Part shown: positions 27,240-35,818 of the stretch, piece by piece
Layout: each line of letters opens with the position of its first letter
Position numbering within the stretch: position 1 is the stretch's first letter
Source of the DNA: Nanosynbacter sp900555675
GTDB lineage: Bacteria; Patescibacteriota; Saccharimonadia; Saccharimonadales; Saccharimonadaceae
Assembly: GCF_022828245.2 (NCBI RefSeq)
Contig: NZ_CP157587.1
Coordinates: 124,001-188,000 of the forward strand
DNA length: 64,000 bases
Direction of reading: 5' to 3'
Made by a program: the position numbers and the translations under genes
The notes under the pieces: model-generated
The model's database searches: none
Told to the model about the DNA's origin: nothing
The model's input: only the letters and a program-made list of their open reading frames with translations

Positions 27240-29180
27240 TTACAGTAGACTTACAGGGTCAAGCTCGTACTGCCAGTGTGACGATGGCAGGAAATTTAAG
27301 ACGTCAAGAAGCTCTTGTCGTTTGGGACTTTTTACTACGATTTGCCATCGATATGTATCGCGGACGTGCTCATAAAAAGCGGGCGTTGGTCCAAAAACTT
27401 CAATGTTATCAAAATTGGATTTTAATAATTCGGACAATTTTTTCGCGTTCCTTATGGCGGCGGCTTCGGTTTTATAAACGCAAGTTAATTTTAATAGATA
27501 AGTGAAAGGTGGAAAGTTGGTTTTTTGTCGTTGAGATATGGTTCTTTGATAAAATTCTGCATAGTTTTGAGATAGTCCGTTTGTGATGGATGGGTGATTT
27601 GGCTGATACGACTGGACGACAACTTCTGTTGGTGTGCTTGACCTGCCGACGCGGCCGACGACTTGGGCGAGCAATTGAAATGTTCGTTCGGGCGATGAAT
27701 AGTCAGGGAGAGAAAGTCCGGTGTCAGCCTGAACGACTCCGACGACTGTTAAATGTGGCAAATCTAGTCCTTTGGCGATAACTTGCGTGCCGATAATTAT
27801 ATCTATTTCGCCATTTTTCAGTTCATCATAACGCTCGTCCACGGTAGCCTTCAAATCGGTGTCTTTATCAAATCGAGCAATTTTTTTATTCGGGAATAAC
27901 CTCTGTAATTCGTCTTCAATTCGCTTAGTTCCGATGCCTTTGTGGATGATGTCAGCGTTTTTACACTCAGGACAACTAGTAGGAACTTTGGTCGAAAAGC
28001 CGCAAATATGGCATGATAATTTATGGCTATCCGCGTGCAGGGTGAGCGGAATAAAACAACGTGGGCAGCCAGCCTGCCAGCCGCAGTTATCGCATAATGT
28101 GATTGATGCTGTGCCGCGTCGATTGTGAAAAATAAGAACTTGCTCATTTTTTGATAGAGCTGTGTTTATAGATTTCAGAAGCGGGTCAGAGAGGAATTGA
28201 TGTTGAGTAAAATTGTTGCGCTTTGTCATGTCGACCAGCGTCACGTTAGGGGAAACGGTGTCTGGCCTTGCTGGTTTTGTCATTGTAATGATTGGTGTAT
28301 TTGATTTTTTGGCAATGTAATAGTCGGCAACTGCTGGAGTAGCGCTACCTAGAATTAGCTTGCCGCGATGTTGATTTGTAAGGATTGAGGCGACGCGGAG
28401 GGCTGAATATCGAGGGGATTGCTCTTGCTTGAAGCTCGGTTCATGACACTCGTCAATTACCACAAGTCCAAGTTGTTGCACGGGCGCAAAAAGGGCAGAT
28501 CGTGGACCGATGATTATTACCGGATCGTTTGAGCTAATAACTCTTTTCCAGATTGCATATCGTTGAGCTTCGGTTTGCTTGGAATGGGTAACTATGACAT
28601 TTGGTAGATGAGCAGAGAACTCAGCAACTAGTTGCGAAGTCAGGGCAATTTCGGGGACTAAGATTATTGCCGATCGCTCTTCTTTTAAGGCTTGTTTTAC
28701 GGCTTCTATGTATACTAGAGTTTTTCCTGAGCCAGTTACGCCGTGTAAAAGTGCCGTTCCGGAATGGAGATTTTCGATGGTCTGGAGGGCTACTTTTTGC
28801 TCATCAGTGAATACATTTTTTGTTCGATTTTCTGCTGGATTAACTGGGGTGGACTGGCTAATTGAGCGACGTTTTTTGGATAAACCGCTGGGTAAAATTG
28901 TTTGCCAGACGGTCGCTTGGTGTGTAGCGTAATATTTACTCATCCATATGGCGGTTTGAACGAGTTCGATTGGCAAGGGATATTCTTCAATGATTTTACT
29001 AATTGGCTTGACTTCAAAATCGGGCTGGCGAACTTCTTGTAGAACTACGCCAATAGCATTGATTTTACCGATTTCTATAGCAACAATCATTCCGGTCGGC
29101 AGTCTTTCCTCTGAAGAATACGTAAACGAACTTGCGTCGGCGCGGACGATTCTTGTTGGCGAAACCAAATAGTAATGCAT
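27240..29180 (-). CDS. priA: Primosomal protein N' (PriA helicase)
   Basis: 646 aa from ATG 29180 (MHYYLVSPTRIVRAD). It contains Walker A GVTGSGKTLVYIE, the DExH-type motif VVIDECHEPSFKQ, eight cysteines in a zinc-binding insert (CDNCGWQAGCPRC ... CHICG ... CPEC) and motif VI-like QVVGRVGRS. PriA restarts stalled replication forks. The longer reading to 29360 would run into the divergent gene and lies upstream of TATAAT (29187-29192, minus strand). That box ends 6 nt before ATG 29180, so the mRNA is leaderless and the start is decided. Confidence 0.95.
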   Translation of the reverse strand: MHYYLVSPTRIVRADASSFTYSSEERLPTGMIVAIEIGKINAIGVVLQEVRQPDFEVKPISKIIEEYPLPIELVQTAIWMSKYYATHQATVWQTILPSGLSKKRRSISQSTPVNPAENRTKNVFTDEQKVALQTIENLHSGTALLHGVTGSGKTLVYIEAVKQALKEERSAIILVPEIALTSQLVAEFSAHLPNVIVTHSKQTEAQRYAIWKRVISSNDPVIIIGPRSALFAPVQQLGLVVIDECHEPSFKQEQSPRYSALRVASILTNQHRGKLILGSATPAVADYYIAKKSNTPIITMTKPARPDTVSPNVTLVDMTKRNNFTQHQFLSDPLLKSINTALSKNEQVLIFHNRRGTASITLCDNCGWQAGCPRCFIPLTLHADSHKLSCHICGFSTKVPTSCPECKNADIIHKGIGTKRIEDELQRLFPNKKIARFDKDTDLKATVDERYDELKNGEIDIIIGTQVIAKGLDLPHLTVVGVVQADTGLSLPDYSSPERTFQLLAQVVGRVGRSSTPTEVVVQSYQPNHPSITNGLSQNYAEFYQRTISQRQKTNFPPFTYLLKLTCVYKTEAAAIRNAKKLSELLKSNFDNIEVFGPTPAFYEHVRDTYRWQIVVKSPKRQELLDVLNFLPSSHWQYELDPVSLL

Positions 29181-29219
29181 GTTTATATTATATCGCGAAA
29201 AAAATGCTAAAATAAGCAT
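29181..29219. promoter_or_regulatory. Divergent leaderless promoters of priA and the PRTase-like gene
   Basis: Only 39 nt separate two ATGs. Minus strand: TATAAT at 29187-29192, 6 nt from priA. Plus strand: TGCTAAAAT (hexamer 29208-29213), 6 nt from ATG 29220. Confidence 0.75.
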
Positions 29220-29879
29220 ATGTATTTTGAGAGTCGTTCGCAGGCTGGGGCAATTCTGGCTGATCAAGTGCTGGAAAAGTATCGCTATGAAAACTGCGCG
29301 GTGGTTGCAATTGGAGAAGGTGGCGTGTTGATTGGTGAGCAAATTGCAGTGAAGCTTCACTGTGTTCTCATGATGCTGCTGAGTGAAGGGATTGAGATCC
29401 CCGGGGAAAGTTTAAGCATCGGGGCGATGTCGCAGTCTGGGCAATTTACGTATAATAGCCAATTTTCTGACGGTGAAATTAATGAATATACTAGTGAATT
29501 TCACGGTTATCTGGAGGAAAAAAAGCGCGAGGCTCATCAGAAAATGAATAGGCTTTTGGGTGATGGTGGAATCATCGATAAGGATATGCTGAAGGATCGG
29601 GTGGTGATTTTGGCGAGTGATGGTTTTGGCGATGATTTGTCGGTTTTGGATGTGGCTTTAAGTTTTCTGAAGTCTGTTCGGATTGAGAAGTTGGTGATTG
29701 CGGTGCCGTTTTGTGGCGTGGCGGCGGTGGATAAATTGCATATGACGGTTGACGAAATGCATATCTTGGACGTGAAGGAGAATTTTATGGGATTAAATCA
29801 TTATTACGAGGACAATACGTTGCCATCCAAAGAGGAAACGATAGCGAAAATTAACCAGGTTATTTTGAATTGGAAGTAA
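29220..29879 (+). CDS. Phosphoribosyltransferase-fold protein
   Basis: 219 aa. The N-terminus (SRSQAGAILADQVLEKYRYENCAVVAIGEGGVLIG) has the order of PRTase-like proteins in which the PPi loop precedes the core. The PRPP loop region would be VVILASDGFGDDLSVLDVAL, where the usual DDG(I/V)xTG is changed. A helical insertion (about 95-125) is present. This resembles stand-alone PRTase-family proteins of unknown substrate. Leaderless start at 29220. Confidence 0.7.
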   Translation: MYFESRSQAGAILADQVLEKYRYENCAVVAIGEGGVLIGEQIAVKLHCVLMMLLSEGIEIPGESLSIGAMSQSGQFTYNSQFSDGEINEYTSEFHGYLEEKKREAHQKMNRLLGDGGIIDKDMLKDRVVILASDGFGDDLSVLDVALSFLKSVRIEKLVIAVPFCGVAAVDKLHMTVDEMHILDVKENFMGLNHYYEDNTLPSKEETIAKINQVILNWK

Positions 29880-29943
29880 AAAACTTGTCGGGTGTTGTAA
29901 AATTGTGATAAACTTTAATTAAGAAAGATGCGTTAGGGAGGTT

Positions 29944-30246
29944 ATGTTAGACGTTTTTATTACATCTAGGGTGCGGCGAAAAATTGTAGTAGTATACGCT
30001 AAGTATCCTGATTTTCACACACATGTTCGCGGATTAGCAAAGCTAATTAAGGAAGATCCTGGAAACATTCAACGAGAATTGAAGCGACTAGAAAAGGTTG
30101 GATTTTTGCAGAGTGAAAAGCAAGGTAACTCACGTACGTATTTCACTAATAAACAATTCCCAATTTTTAAGGAATTGCAAAGTATGGTGATTAAATCTCA
30201 GCAATATTCAGCGCGATCAAAGCGCGGCATGGCTGATAAAGACTAA
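29944..30246 (+). CDS. ArsR-like winged-helix transcriptional regulator
   Basis: 100 aa. It contains a helix-turn-helix of ArsR/TrmB type: VRGLAKLIKEDPGNIQRELKRLEKVGFLQSEKQGNSRTYFTNK, the recognition helix and wing being clear. No metal-binding cysteines. The start follows AGGGAGG. The stop overlaps the recJ start (TAATG), so it is translationally coupled to recJ. It may control its own operon; the signal is unknown. Confidence 0.82.
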   Translation: MLDVFITSRVRRKIVVVYAKYPDFHTHVRGLAKLIKEDPGNIQRELKRLEKVGFLQSEKQGNSRTYFTNKQFPIFKELQSMVIKSQQYSARSKRGMADKD

Positions 30247-31874
30247 TGACATTATTTGAGAAAATTTTAGCGGCTCGAGGCTTGACTACGCGTGCGGCGC
30301 GTGAGGAATTTTTACATCCGAATTACGTGTCAGTAAAACACGATCCGTTTTTATTGCCAGATATGAGAAAAGCTGTGGACCGCTTGAAAAAGGCGCATGC
30401 TGAGGGTGAGAAAATTGTTATTTATGGCGATTACGATATTGACGGGCTGAGTGCAACGGCAATTTTATTGGATGCGTTTGGTAAGTTTGGCTTTAAGGAA
30501 GTTGGCGCATTTATTCCGAACCGGTTTGTTGAGGGCTACGGAATGACGATGGGTGCCGTTGATAAGGTGCGAAATATGGGCGCGGATTTAATTGTCACGG
30601 TTGATACGGGAAGTTTGTGTCATGCGGAAATTGAATATGCGTCGAGTTTGGGGATTGATACGGTGGTGACTGATCACCATAATGTTGCTGAGACTCCACC
30701 ACCGAGTATTGCTGCGGTTAACCCTAAGTTTCCTGGTCATAAATATCCTTTCCGCGATTTGTGTGGTGCAGGTGTGGCGTTTAAACTGGTGCAAGCTCTA
30801 CAAACTGAACTGAACGGGTTGCCGGATGGTTACGAGAAGTGGCTATTGGATCTGGTGGCGCTGGGGACGGTTTGCGACATAGTTACGTTGGCGGATGAAA
30901 ATAGGGCGAATGTCTATTGGGGCTTGGAGGTTTTGAAAAAGCAGAGGCGTCCTGGTTTGAAGGCGTTGATGTCGGTGGCGGGAATTGATCCAGAGAAGGT
31001 TAATGCTAGACATCTGGGATTTGGTCTGGGTCCGCGAATGAACGCGGCGGGTAGGCTGGAAACGGCGCAATATGCTCTGGATATGCTGACGGCGAGTGAC
31101 GGACTGGAGGCGTTGGAGGCTAGTGAAAAATTGGAAGAATTGAACATTAAGCGTCGCAGTATTCAGGACGAGATTTTTGACGAAGCTTGCCAGCAGGCGG
31201 ACAATATGACTGATGATCGAGTTTTGGTAGTGAATAGTGACAATTGGAATCACGGGGTTATCGGAATTGTGGCGTCAAAGTTGGTTGAGAAATACAAAAA
31301 GCCAGTTTTTATAATTGGCGAGCGTGGCGACGAGGCTACGGGTTCGGCGCGAAGTTTTGGTGATTTTTCTGCGGCTGACGCGGTTCGTGCAGCTGACGAC
31401 ATCATTATTAAAGGTGGTGGCCACGGAGCGGCGGCGGGCGTGACGCTGGCGACCGAGAGAATTGACGATTTTAGGCGACGAGTGAATGAGTTTTACGATT
31501 CGCTGCAATTAAAAAATCAGGAATTATATTTGTTGCCGAGAGCTGACGTTGAGATTGACGATTTTTCGGAAATTAATGAGGAGCTGATTGATAATTTGGC
31601 GAAGATGGAGCCGTTTGGCAATGGTAACGCGGAGCCTATATTGAAAATAACTGAAGCGACGGTTTTAAATGTGAGGAGAATGGGTGCGGATGGGCAACAC
31701 GTGAAATTGACCTTACGTGATAAAAATGACGTTGCGCTGCAAATGCTGGCTTTTAATGCACCAGAAGAATTTTTCCGTGAAGTGGGCGACGAAGTGTCTG
31801 CTTGGTTCCAGCCGACCGTAAATGAATGGCAGGGAATGCGATCTGTTGAGGGGCGATTATTGCATTTGGCTTAG
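30246..31874 (+). CDS. recJ: Single-stranded-DNA exonuclease RecJ
   Basis: 542 aa. The DHH domain motifs are present (VIYGDYDIDGLSATAILL, VTVDTG, VVTDHHNVAE), then LDLVALGTVCDIVTL. The DHHA1 domain follows with IKGGGHGAAAGVTL, and an OB-fold follows at the C-terminus. It degrades single-stranded DNA 5'-3' in repair and recombination. It is coupled to the upstream regulator. Its last six codons and the following promoter DNA are repeated at 33099-33142. Confidence 0.95.
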   Translation: MTLFEKILAARGLTTRAAREEFLHPNYVSVKHDPFLLPDMRKAVDRLKKAHAEGEKIVIYGDYDIDGLSATAILLDAFGKFGFKEVGAFIPNRFVEGYGMTMGAVDKVRNMGADLIVTVDTGSLCHAEIEYASSLGIDTVVTDHHNVAETPPPSIAAVNPKFPGHKYPFRDLCGAGVAFKLVQALQTELNGLPDGYEKWLLDLVALGTVCDIVTLADENRANVYWGLEVLKKQRRPGLKALMSVAGIDPEKVNARHLGFGLGPRMNAAGRLETAQYALDMLTASDGLEALEASEKLEELNIKRRSIQDEIFDEACQQADNMTDDRVLVVNSDNWNHGVIGIVASKLVEKYKKPVFIIGERGDEATGSARSFGDFSAADAVRAADDIIIKGGGHGAAAGVTLATERIDDFRRRVNEFYDSLQLKNQELYLLPRADVEIDDFSEINEELIDNLAKMEPFGNGNAEPILKITEATVLNVRRMGADGQHVKLTLRDKNDVALQMLAFNAPEEFFREVGDEVSAWFQPTVNEWQGMRSVEGRLLHLA

Positions 31875-31894
31875 GTGTAATAGTTGCGTTACTT
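31851..31894 (+). repeat. 44-bp direct repeat, copy 1 (recJ 3' end plus -35)
   Basis: The sequence from GGGCGATTATTG to GTTACTT covers the end of recJ and the -35 element of the following promoter. It recurs at 33099-33142 with three mismatches. Confidence 0.9.
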
Positions 31895-31912
31895 AGATAT
31901 ATATTGTATAAT
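31884..31912 (+). promoter_or_regulatory. Promoter of the hydrolase gene
   Basis: TTGCGT (31884-31889, inside the repeat), 17 nt, TATAAT (31907-31912). Confidence 0.7.
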
Positions 31913-31950
31913 AAATCCAATAGTTTAAATTTATTTGGAGTGAAGTTCTT

Positions 31951-33090
31951 GTGAAATCGGAAACACTTTGGGTGCCGTCATCTAAACCTACAGATTATGG
32001 CTTTGAGAATGGTCTACAGGTCGCCAAGATTGATAGCGGCTTAAGACAGGGAAAGACTATACAACTTGCTACGCAGGAAGATATGCGTCGCTTGGCTGAG
32101 GAATCTTACAATTCAAACCACATAAATAAGACTGTTGAACAACTGAGAGATCAGCGCTATATTCGTGTATTTAGTGGACTAGGCAGCGTTGGGCTTGAAG
32201 TCGCGATATTTGGTAATGAAAATGCGAATAAGATTCAGGCTGTTTTGTATGGATGGGGAGGAGATGACCATAATCCAGTCGCAATTCGAGAAGCCTCCGT
32301 TCTGGCGTGCGGAAATCCGGATACAGCTATTGTGGTTGTGAATATGCCGGGAGTGGGCAATTCTGGGATGCTGCCCGAGTCTGTTCGTAAGGAGATACGA
32401 AAGACTGGTAGCTACGATAGCTTAGGGGAATATGTTGGTCCAGTAATTGACCATGTCGCGAAAGATTTCGACGAGGTTAGTGTTGGTGGGCATTCTTTGG
32501 GTGGTCGTGTTGCGACGTCGTCAGTTGCTCACATGGAATCTAAGGTTAATGAGTTACGACTATTCGATCCGGTGGGATCGCGTAAAATGGGGGTTGTTGC
32601 TTTGGGGTGGAATTTCATAGTAAAAGAAGGCATGGAATTGATACGTTACGGCAAGAAATCATTGAGTCCAAGCGCAAAAAAACTGGGCTTGGAGTTTTTG
32701 CAGAGAGAAGATCCTAAAGTTATTGAGGAAGTTGGTAAACTCTCAGAAGAGTCAAGTGTCGAGTTTGCTTCGCCGAAACAAGGTTGGCGCCAGCAATTCC
32801 TTACTGATCCTTTTGCCTTAAGCAATGATGGCTTATTAGAAGATTTATTGAAAGCCGCGCCAAATGTCCGAAACAATATTATTATATTTGTACCCGAAGG
32901 TAGTCATTTGACTAATATGCGTGACGTGGCTCGCATTGTCGGTATTGTGAATGGTGAGCCTAAGTCGACAAGTGCTGAAGTCGGACTGTATGGAATTTTG
33001 AACAACCACACTCACAATGTCATGAACGACCCTACTGCGTTAGCGATTGTGTATGGCGCTGGCACTAAAGATCTCGCCTTGTCCGCCTAA
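31951..33090 (+). CDS. Alpha/beta-hydrolase-like protein
   Basis: 379 aa with a GTG start behind TTGGAGTGAAG. A nucleophile-elbow motif VGGHSLGGRVAT (Ser at about residue 185) and an upstream VLYGWGGDDHNP strand suggest an alpha/beta hydrolase; an acid (LFDPVG) and a late His (VPEGSHLTN) could complete the triad. The N-terminal 100 residues and a helical insert (about 225-270) are unassigned. The gene is bracketed by a 44-bp duplication of the recJ end, implying that it was inserted between recJ and the next gene. The substrate is unknown; no signal peptide is seen. Confidence 0.75.
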   Translation: MKSETLWVPSSKPTDYGFENGLQVAKIDSGLRQGKTIQLATQEDMRRLAEESYNSNHINKTVEQLRDQRYIRVFSGLGSVGLEVAIFGNENANKIQAVLYGWGGDDHNPVAIREASVLACGNPDTAIVVVNMPGVGNSGMLPESVRKEIRKTGSYDSLGEYVGPVIDHVAKDFDEVSVGGHSLGGRVATSSVAHMESKVNELRLFDPVGSRKMGVVALGWNFIVKEGMELIRYGKKSLSPSAKKLGLEFLQREDPKVIEEVGKLSEESSVEFASPKQGWRQQFLTDPFALSNDGLLEDLLKAAPNVRNNIIIFVPEGSHLTNMRDVARIVGIVNGEPKSTSAEVGLYGILNNHTHNVMNDPTALAIVYGAGTKDLALSA

Positions 33091-33098
33091 AGCTTGCA

Positions 33099-33142
33099 GG
33101 GTGATTATTGCATTTGGCTTAGGTGTAATAGTTTCATTACTT
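33099..33142 (+). repeat. 44-bp direct repeat, copy 2 (recJ end remnant)
   Basis: Near-identical to 31851-31894, but no longer attached to a recJ reading frame. It brings a -35-like TTTCAT (33132-33137) in front of a -10-like TATTAT (33154-33159) upstream of the next gene. Confidence 0.9.
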
Positions 33143-33209
33143 GTAGAGTAGTGTATTATAGTGTAGTAATACTTTTTAAGTAGAGGGTGATTTTAGGAGT
33201 TGTGGTAAT

Positions 33210-33722
33210 ATGAGAAACTATGAAAATTTTACTGAAATTGGGCGTGGAGAAGGTTTGACGGAAGGTGAGTTGCGAACAATGGGTGCGTTAGCAATGAAAG
33301 CAACTGAAGAGCTTAAAAAAACTACCATTAGGAAAGAGGCTGTCTTATTAGGGAGCGTTCCATTTGGTTCTTGGGACGAATTCGCAAAAGCTGCACAAGA
33401 AATGGCTGCACATAGTTATGAGCCTATTCCAGTTAAAATTAATACAAAAAGGCTTATAGCAACAGCATCCCTAGATGATGGAGGAGAGATGTCTGTAGAA
33501 GAGCGTTCCGTACCTGAGGAGGTGTTTATAGACTTGTCAAGAACGAGGTGTGTTGTGGATGCGGATAGAAGTCATAAGTCGTATAAATTCACGTGCCCAG
33601 TACTTGAGAAATTTCCAGATGGAGAGCTCTACCCAATACGCGAGGTGTATGTTATATCGGCAATAGATGTTAACGGTAGCCAAGAAGTGGATTTCAAGAT
33701 TATTTATGGCAACCTTAACTAA
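33210..33722 (+). CDS. Hypothetical protein
   Basis: 170 aa, not recognised. The N-terminal half is helical and charged; the C-terminal half (LIATASLDDGGEM, EEVFIDLSRTRCVV, YVISAIDVNGSQEVDFKIIYG) looks beta-rich. No signal peptide or membrane helix. It sits between the duplicated repeat and the rpsU promoter. Confidence 0.65.
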   Translation: MRNYENFTEIGRGEGLTEGELRTMGALAMKATEELKKTTIRKEAVLLGSVPFGSWDEFAKAAQEMAAHSYEPIPVKINTKRLIATASLDDGGEMSVEERSVPEEVFIDLSRTRCVVDADRSHKSYKFTCPVLEKFPDGELYPIREVYVISAIDVNGSQEVDFKIIYGNLN

Positions 33723-33728
33723 ACCTAG

Positions 33729-33757
33729 TTGGCAAATAGTTTCTTATCTGTTATAAT
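33729..33757 (+). promoter_or_regulatory. rpsU operon promoter (leaderless type)
   Basis: TTGGCA (33729-33734), 17 nt, TATAAT (33752-33757), 9 nt to ATG 33767. Confidence 0.82.
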
Positions 33758-33766
33758 GTTTGCAGT

Positions 33767-33982
33767 ATGGTACAAGTAACACGTAAAGATCAGAAGGAAG
33801 CGAACGAAAATATCATTCGTCGTTTCAACCGCAGGGTTTTGCAAAGCGGTGTTTTGGCTCGAGCTAAGAGCGTTATGCGTTTTGAAAAACCAATTTCAAA
33901 GACCGAGCGTCGTAAAAAAGCTATTATTCGCCGCGAGCGACGAGCTGAAAAAACGGCAAAAATGCGCCTAGGGGTGCGTTAA
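33767..33982 (+). CDS. rpsU: 30S ribosomal protein S21
   Basis: 71 aa, very basic (FNRRVLQSGVLARAKSVMRFEKP, then an Arg/Lys-rich tail). This matches bS21, including the FNRRV motif and the YEKP-like FEKP. It begins directly downstream of the promoter without a Shine-Dalgarno site. The stop overlaps the next ATG (TAATG). Confidence 0.9.
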   Translation: MVQVTRKDQKEANENIIRRFNRRVLQSGVLARAKSVMRFEKPISKTERRKKAIIRRERRAEKTAKMRLGVR

Positions 33983-34440
33983 TGTCTGCGCTAAAAGAGC
34001 GCATTACTAGTGAAATGAAAGCCGCTCTATTGAGCGGCGATCGTTTTCGTGGTGATGTTTTGCGTAATCTAAAGGCAGCAATCTTAAACGAAGAAGTTTC
34101 TTTGGGTAAGCGAGAAGACGGCTTGGATGATGCTGAGATTGAAAAAGTCGTTGCTCAAGAAGTGAAAAAGCGCGTCGAAAGTGCGGATTTATATCGAAAG
34201 AATGACCGTGCGGAATTGGCGGAACCTGAAGAAAAAGAAGCGGAAATTTTACGAGAATTTTTGCCAGAGCAACTTGGCGAGGCGGAAATCTCGAAGATTG
34301 TAGAAGAAGTTATTGCGGGTATGAACGATGTCTCAATTCAGAAAATGGGACAAGTTATTGGCGCGGTAAAAGGTAAGGTCGGCAATGCTGCGGATGGCGC
34401 GTTGGTGGCAAAAATTGTTAAAGAAAAACTCACAAAATAG
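33982..34440 (+). CDS. GatB/YqeY domain protein
   Basis: 152 aa. The full YqeY pattern is visible: LKERITSEMKAALLSGD, RFRGDVLRNLKAAILNEEV, KKRVESADLYRKNDR, EAEILREFLPEQL and IGAVKGKVGNAADGALVAKIVKEKL. YqeY shares its fold with the tail domain of GatB, and the pairing with rpsU is conserved in many bacteria. Precise role unknown. Coupled to rpsU by TAATG. Confidence 0.93.
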   Translation: MSALKERITSEMKAALLSGDRFRGDVLRNLKAAILNEEVSLGKREDGLDDAEIEKVVAQEVKKRVESADLYRKNDRAELAEPEEKEAEILREFLPEQLGEAEISKIVEEVIAGMNDVSIQKMGQVIGAVKGKVGNAADGALVAKIVKEKLTK

Positions 34441-34449
34441 GAGGAAAAA

Positions 34450-35007
34450 ATGATTGTATTTTTTGGGCCGGCGGGTGCTGGTAAGAGTGTGCAGGGGCAG
34501 ATTTTAGCGGCACGACATGGTTGGCGTTGGCTTAGTGCCGGGCAACTGTTGCGCGATACTCACGATGGCGAATTGATTCATCGTATGCAATCTGGCGAAC
34601 TAGTGCCGATGGAAACTATCAACGGTTTGATGGGCGAAGCTCTTAATAAAGCTAAGGATATTAATGGTGTAATTTTGGACGGCTATCCAAGGCAATTAGA
34701 ACAAGCTAAATGGCTGATTGAGTCGCGTTCACATCACGGAAAAGATGTTAAGTTGGTGATTGTGTTGGAAGTTCCGCGCGATGAAATTTTGGAGCGTTTG
34801 AGAGTCCGTGGTCGAGTTGACGACACACCTGAAGCAATTGACAAACGGCTCAGTATTTATCGAGGTGAAATTTACCCGATTCTGGATTATTTGAATGACA
34901 ATGGTGTTCCAATTGTACATATGAGCGGAGTTGGAACTGTCGGGCAAGTTCATGATGAAATCGAGAGAGAGCTGGTTAGCCGCGGCATTGTTGAGGGTGT
35001 AAAATGA
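34450..35007 (+). CDS. adk: Adenylate kinase-like nucleoside monophosphate kinase
   Basis: 185 aa. P-loop GPAGAGKSVQGQ, SAGQLLRD, GVILDGYPRQLEQA and RLRVRGRVDDTPEAIDKRL match adenylate kinase. The LID is short (no zinc-binding loop), as in short-form enzymes. AGGAGG precedes the ATG. It probably interconverts AMP, ATP and ADP, essential in a reduced genome. It overlaps map by 4 nt (ATGA). Confidence 0.88.
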   Translation: MIVFFGPAGAGKSVQGQILAARHGWRWLSAGQLLRDTHDGELIHRMQSGELVPMETINGLMGEALNKAKDINGVILDGYPRQLEQAKWLIESRSHHGKDVKLVIVLEVPRDEILERLRVRGRVDDTPEAIDKRLSIYRGEIYPILDYLNDNGVPIVHMSGVGTVGQVHDEIERELVSRGIVEGVK

Positions 35008-35771
35008 GCCAATTGATCACCGGAGAAAAAACGCCGCAACAGATGAAAGATATGCACGAGTGCGGCAAGATGCTTGCGACAATTTACGATGAATTGAAAA
35101 AATCCGTAACGGCTGGAATGAGTGAACTGGACGCTAATGATTTTGTAGCCAAGCGAATTAAAGATTTTGGCGCAGAGGCGACTTATCTTACGGACGAAGT
35201 GAAATTCCCGGGAGTGATTTGTATATCGACGAACGAGCAATTGGTGCACTCTTTCCCGACCGAATATGTTTTTGAAAAGGGTGACGTGGTCAGTTTCGAT
35301 TTGGTAATTGGCTATCGTGGAATGAAGACGGATAGCGCTTTTACTATGGTTGTCGATGAAGAACCTAAGGGCGCGAAGAAACATTTATTGCATGCAACAG
35401 AACAGAGTTTATATGCGGGAATTGACGCGATAACTGGCGATGGAACGCGAGTTGGCGATATTTCAGCGGGAGTAGAAGCTGTATTGAAGAAGGCTAAACT
35501 TGGTATAATCCGTGAACTAGTTGGTCATGGCGTGGGGCTGAGTATGCATATGGAGCCAGAAATTCCGAATTACGGCAGGCGAGGAACTGGTCCGATGTTG
35601 CACGCTGGTGACACAATTGCAATTGAACCGATGGCAAGCCTAGGCGGTGAGAAAATTATTACCGACAGCGACGGCTGGACAATTAGTATGAAAGACGGCA
35701 GTTTGGGTGCGCATTTTGAGCATACGGTATTAATTACCGAAACTGGCGCTGAAATTCTGACAAAGCTTTAG
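35004..35771 (+). CDS. map: Methionine aminopeptidase type I
   Basis: 255 aa. The pita-bread fold motifs are present: KFPGVICISTNEQLVHSFP, GDVVSFDLVIGYRGMKTDSAFTM (metal Asp pair), GHGVGLSMHMEPEIPNYG (metal His), IEPMASLGG and FEHTVLIT (metal Glu residues). It removes N-terminal Met after deformylation, complementing def and fmt elsewhere in the window. The start overlaps the adk stop. Confidence 0.95.
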   Translation: MSQLITGEKTPQQMKDMHECGKMLATIYDELKKSVTAGMSELDANDFVAKRIKDFGAEATYLTDEVKFPGVICISTNEQLVHSFPTEYVFEKGDVVSFDLVIGYRGMKTDSAFTMVVDEEPKGAKKHLLHATEQSLYAGIDAITGDGTRVGDISAGVEAVLKKAKLGIIRELVGHGVGLSMHMEPEIPNYGRRGTGPMLHAGDTIAIEPMASLGGEKIITDSDGWTISMKDGSLGAHFEHTVLITETGAEILTKL

Positions 35772-35781
35772 GCTAATTCAC

Positions 35782-35811
35782 TTGCCAAATTATAGACATA
35801 ACCTGTATAAT
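35782..35811 (+). promoter_or_regulatory. ftsA promoter (leaderless type)
   Basis: TTGCCA (35782-35787), 18 nt, TATAAT (35806-35811), 7 nt to ATG 35819. Confidence 0.78.
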
Positions 35812-35818
35812 AGAGCTT

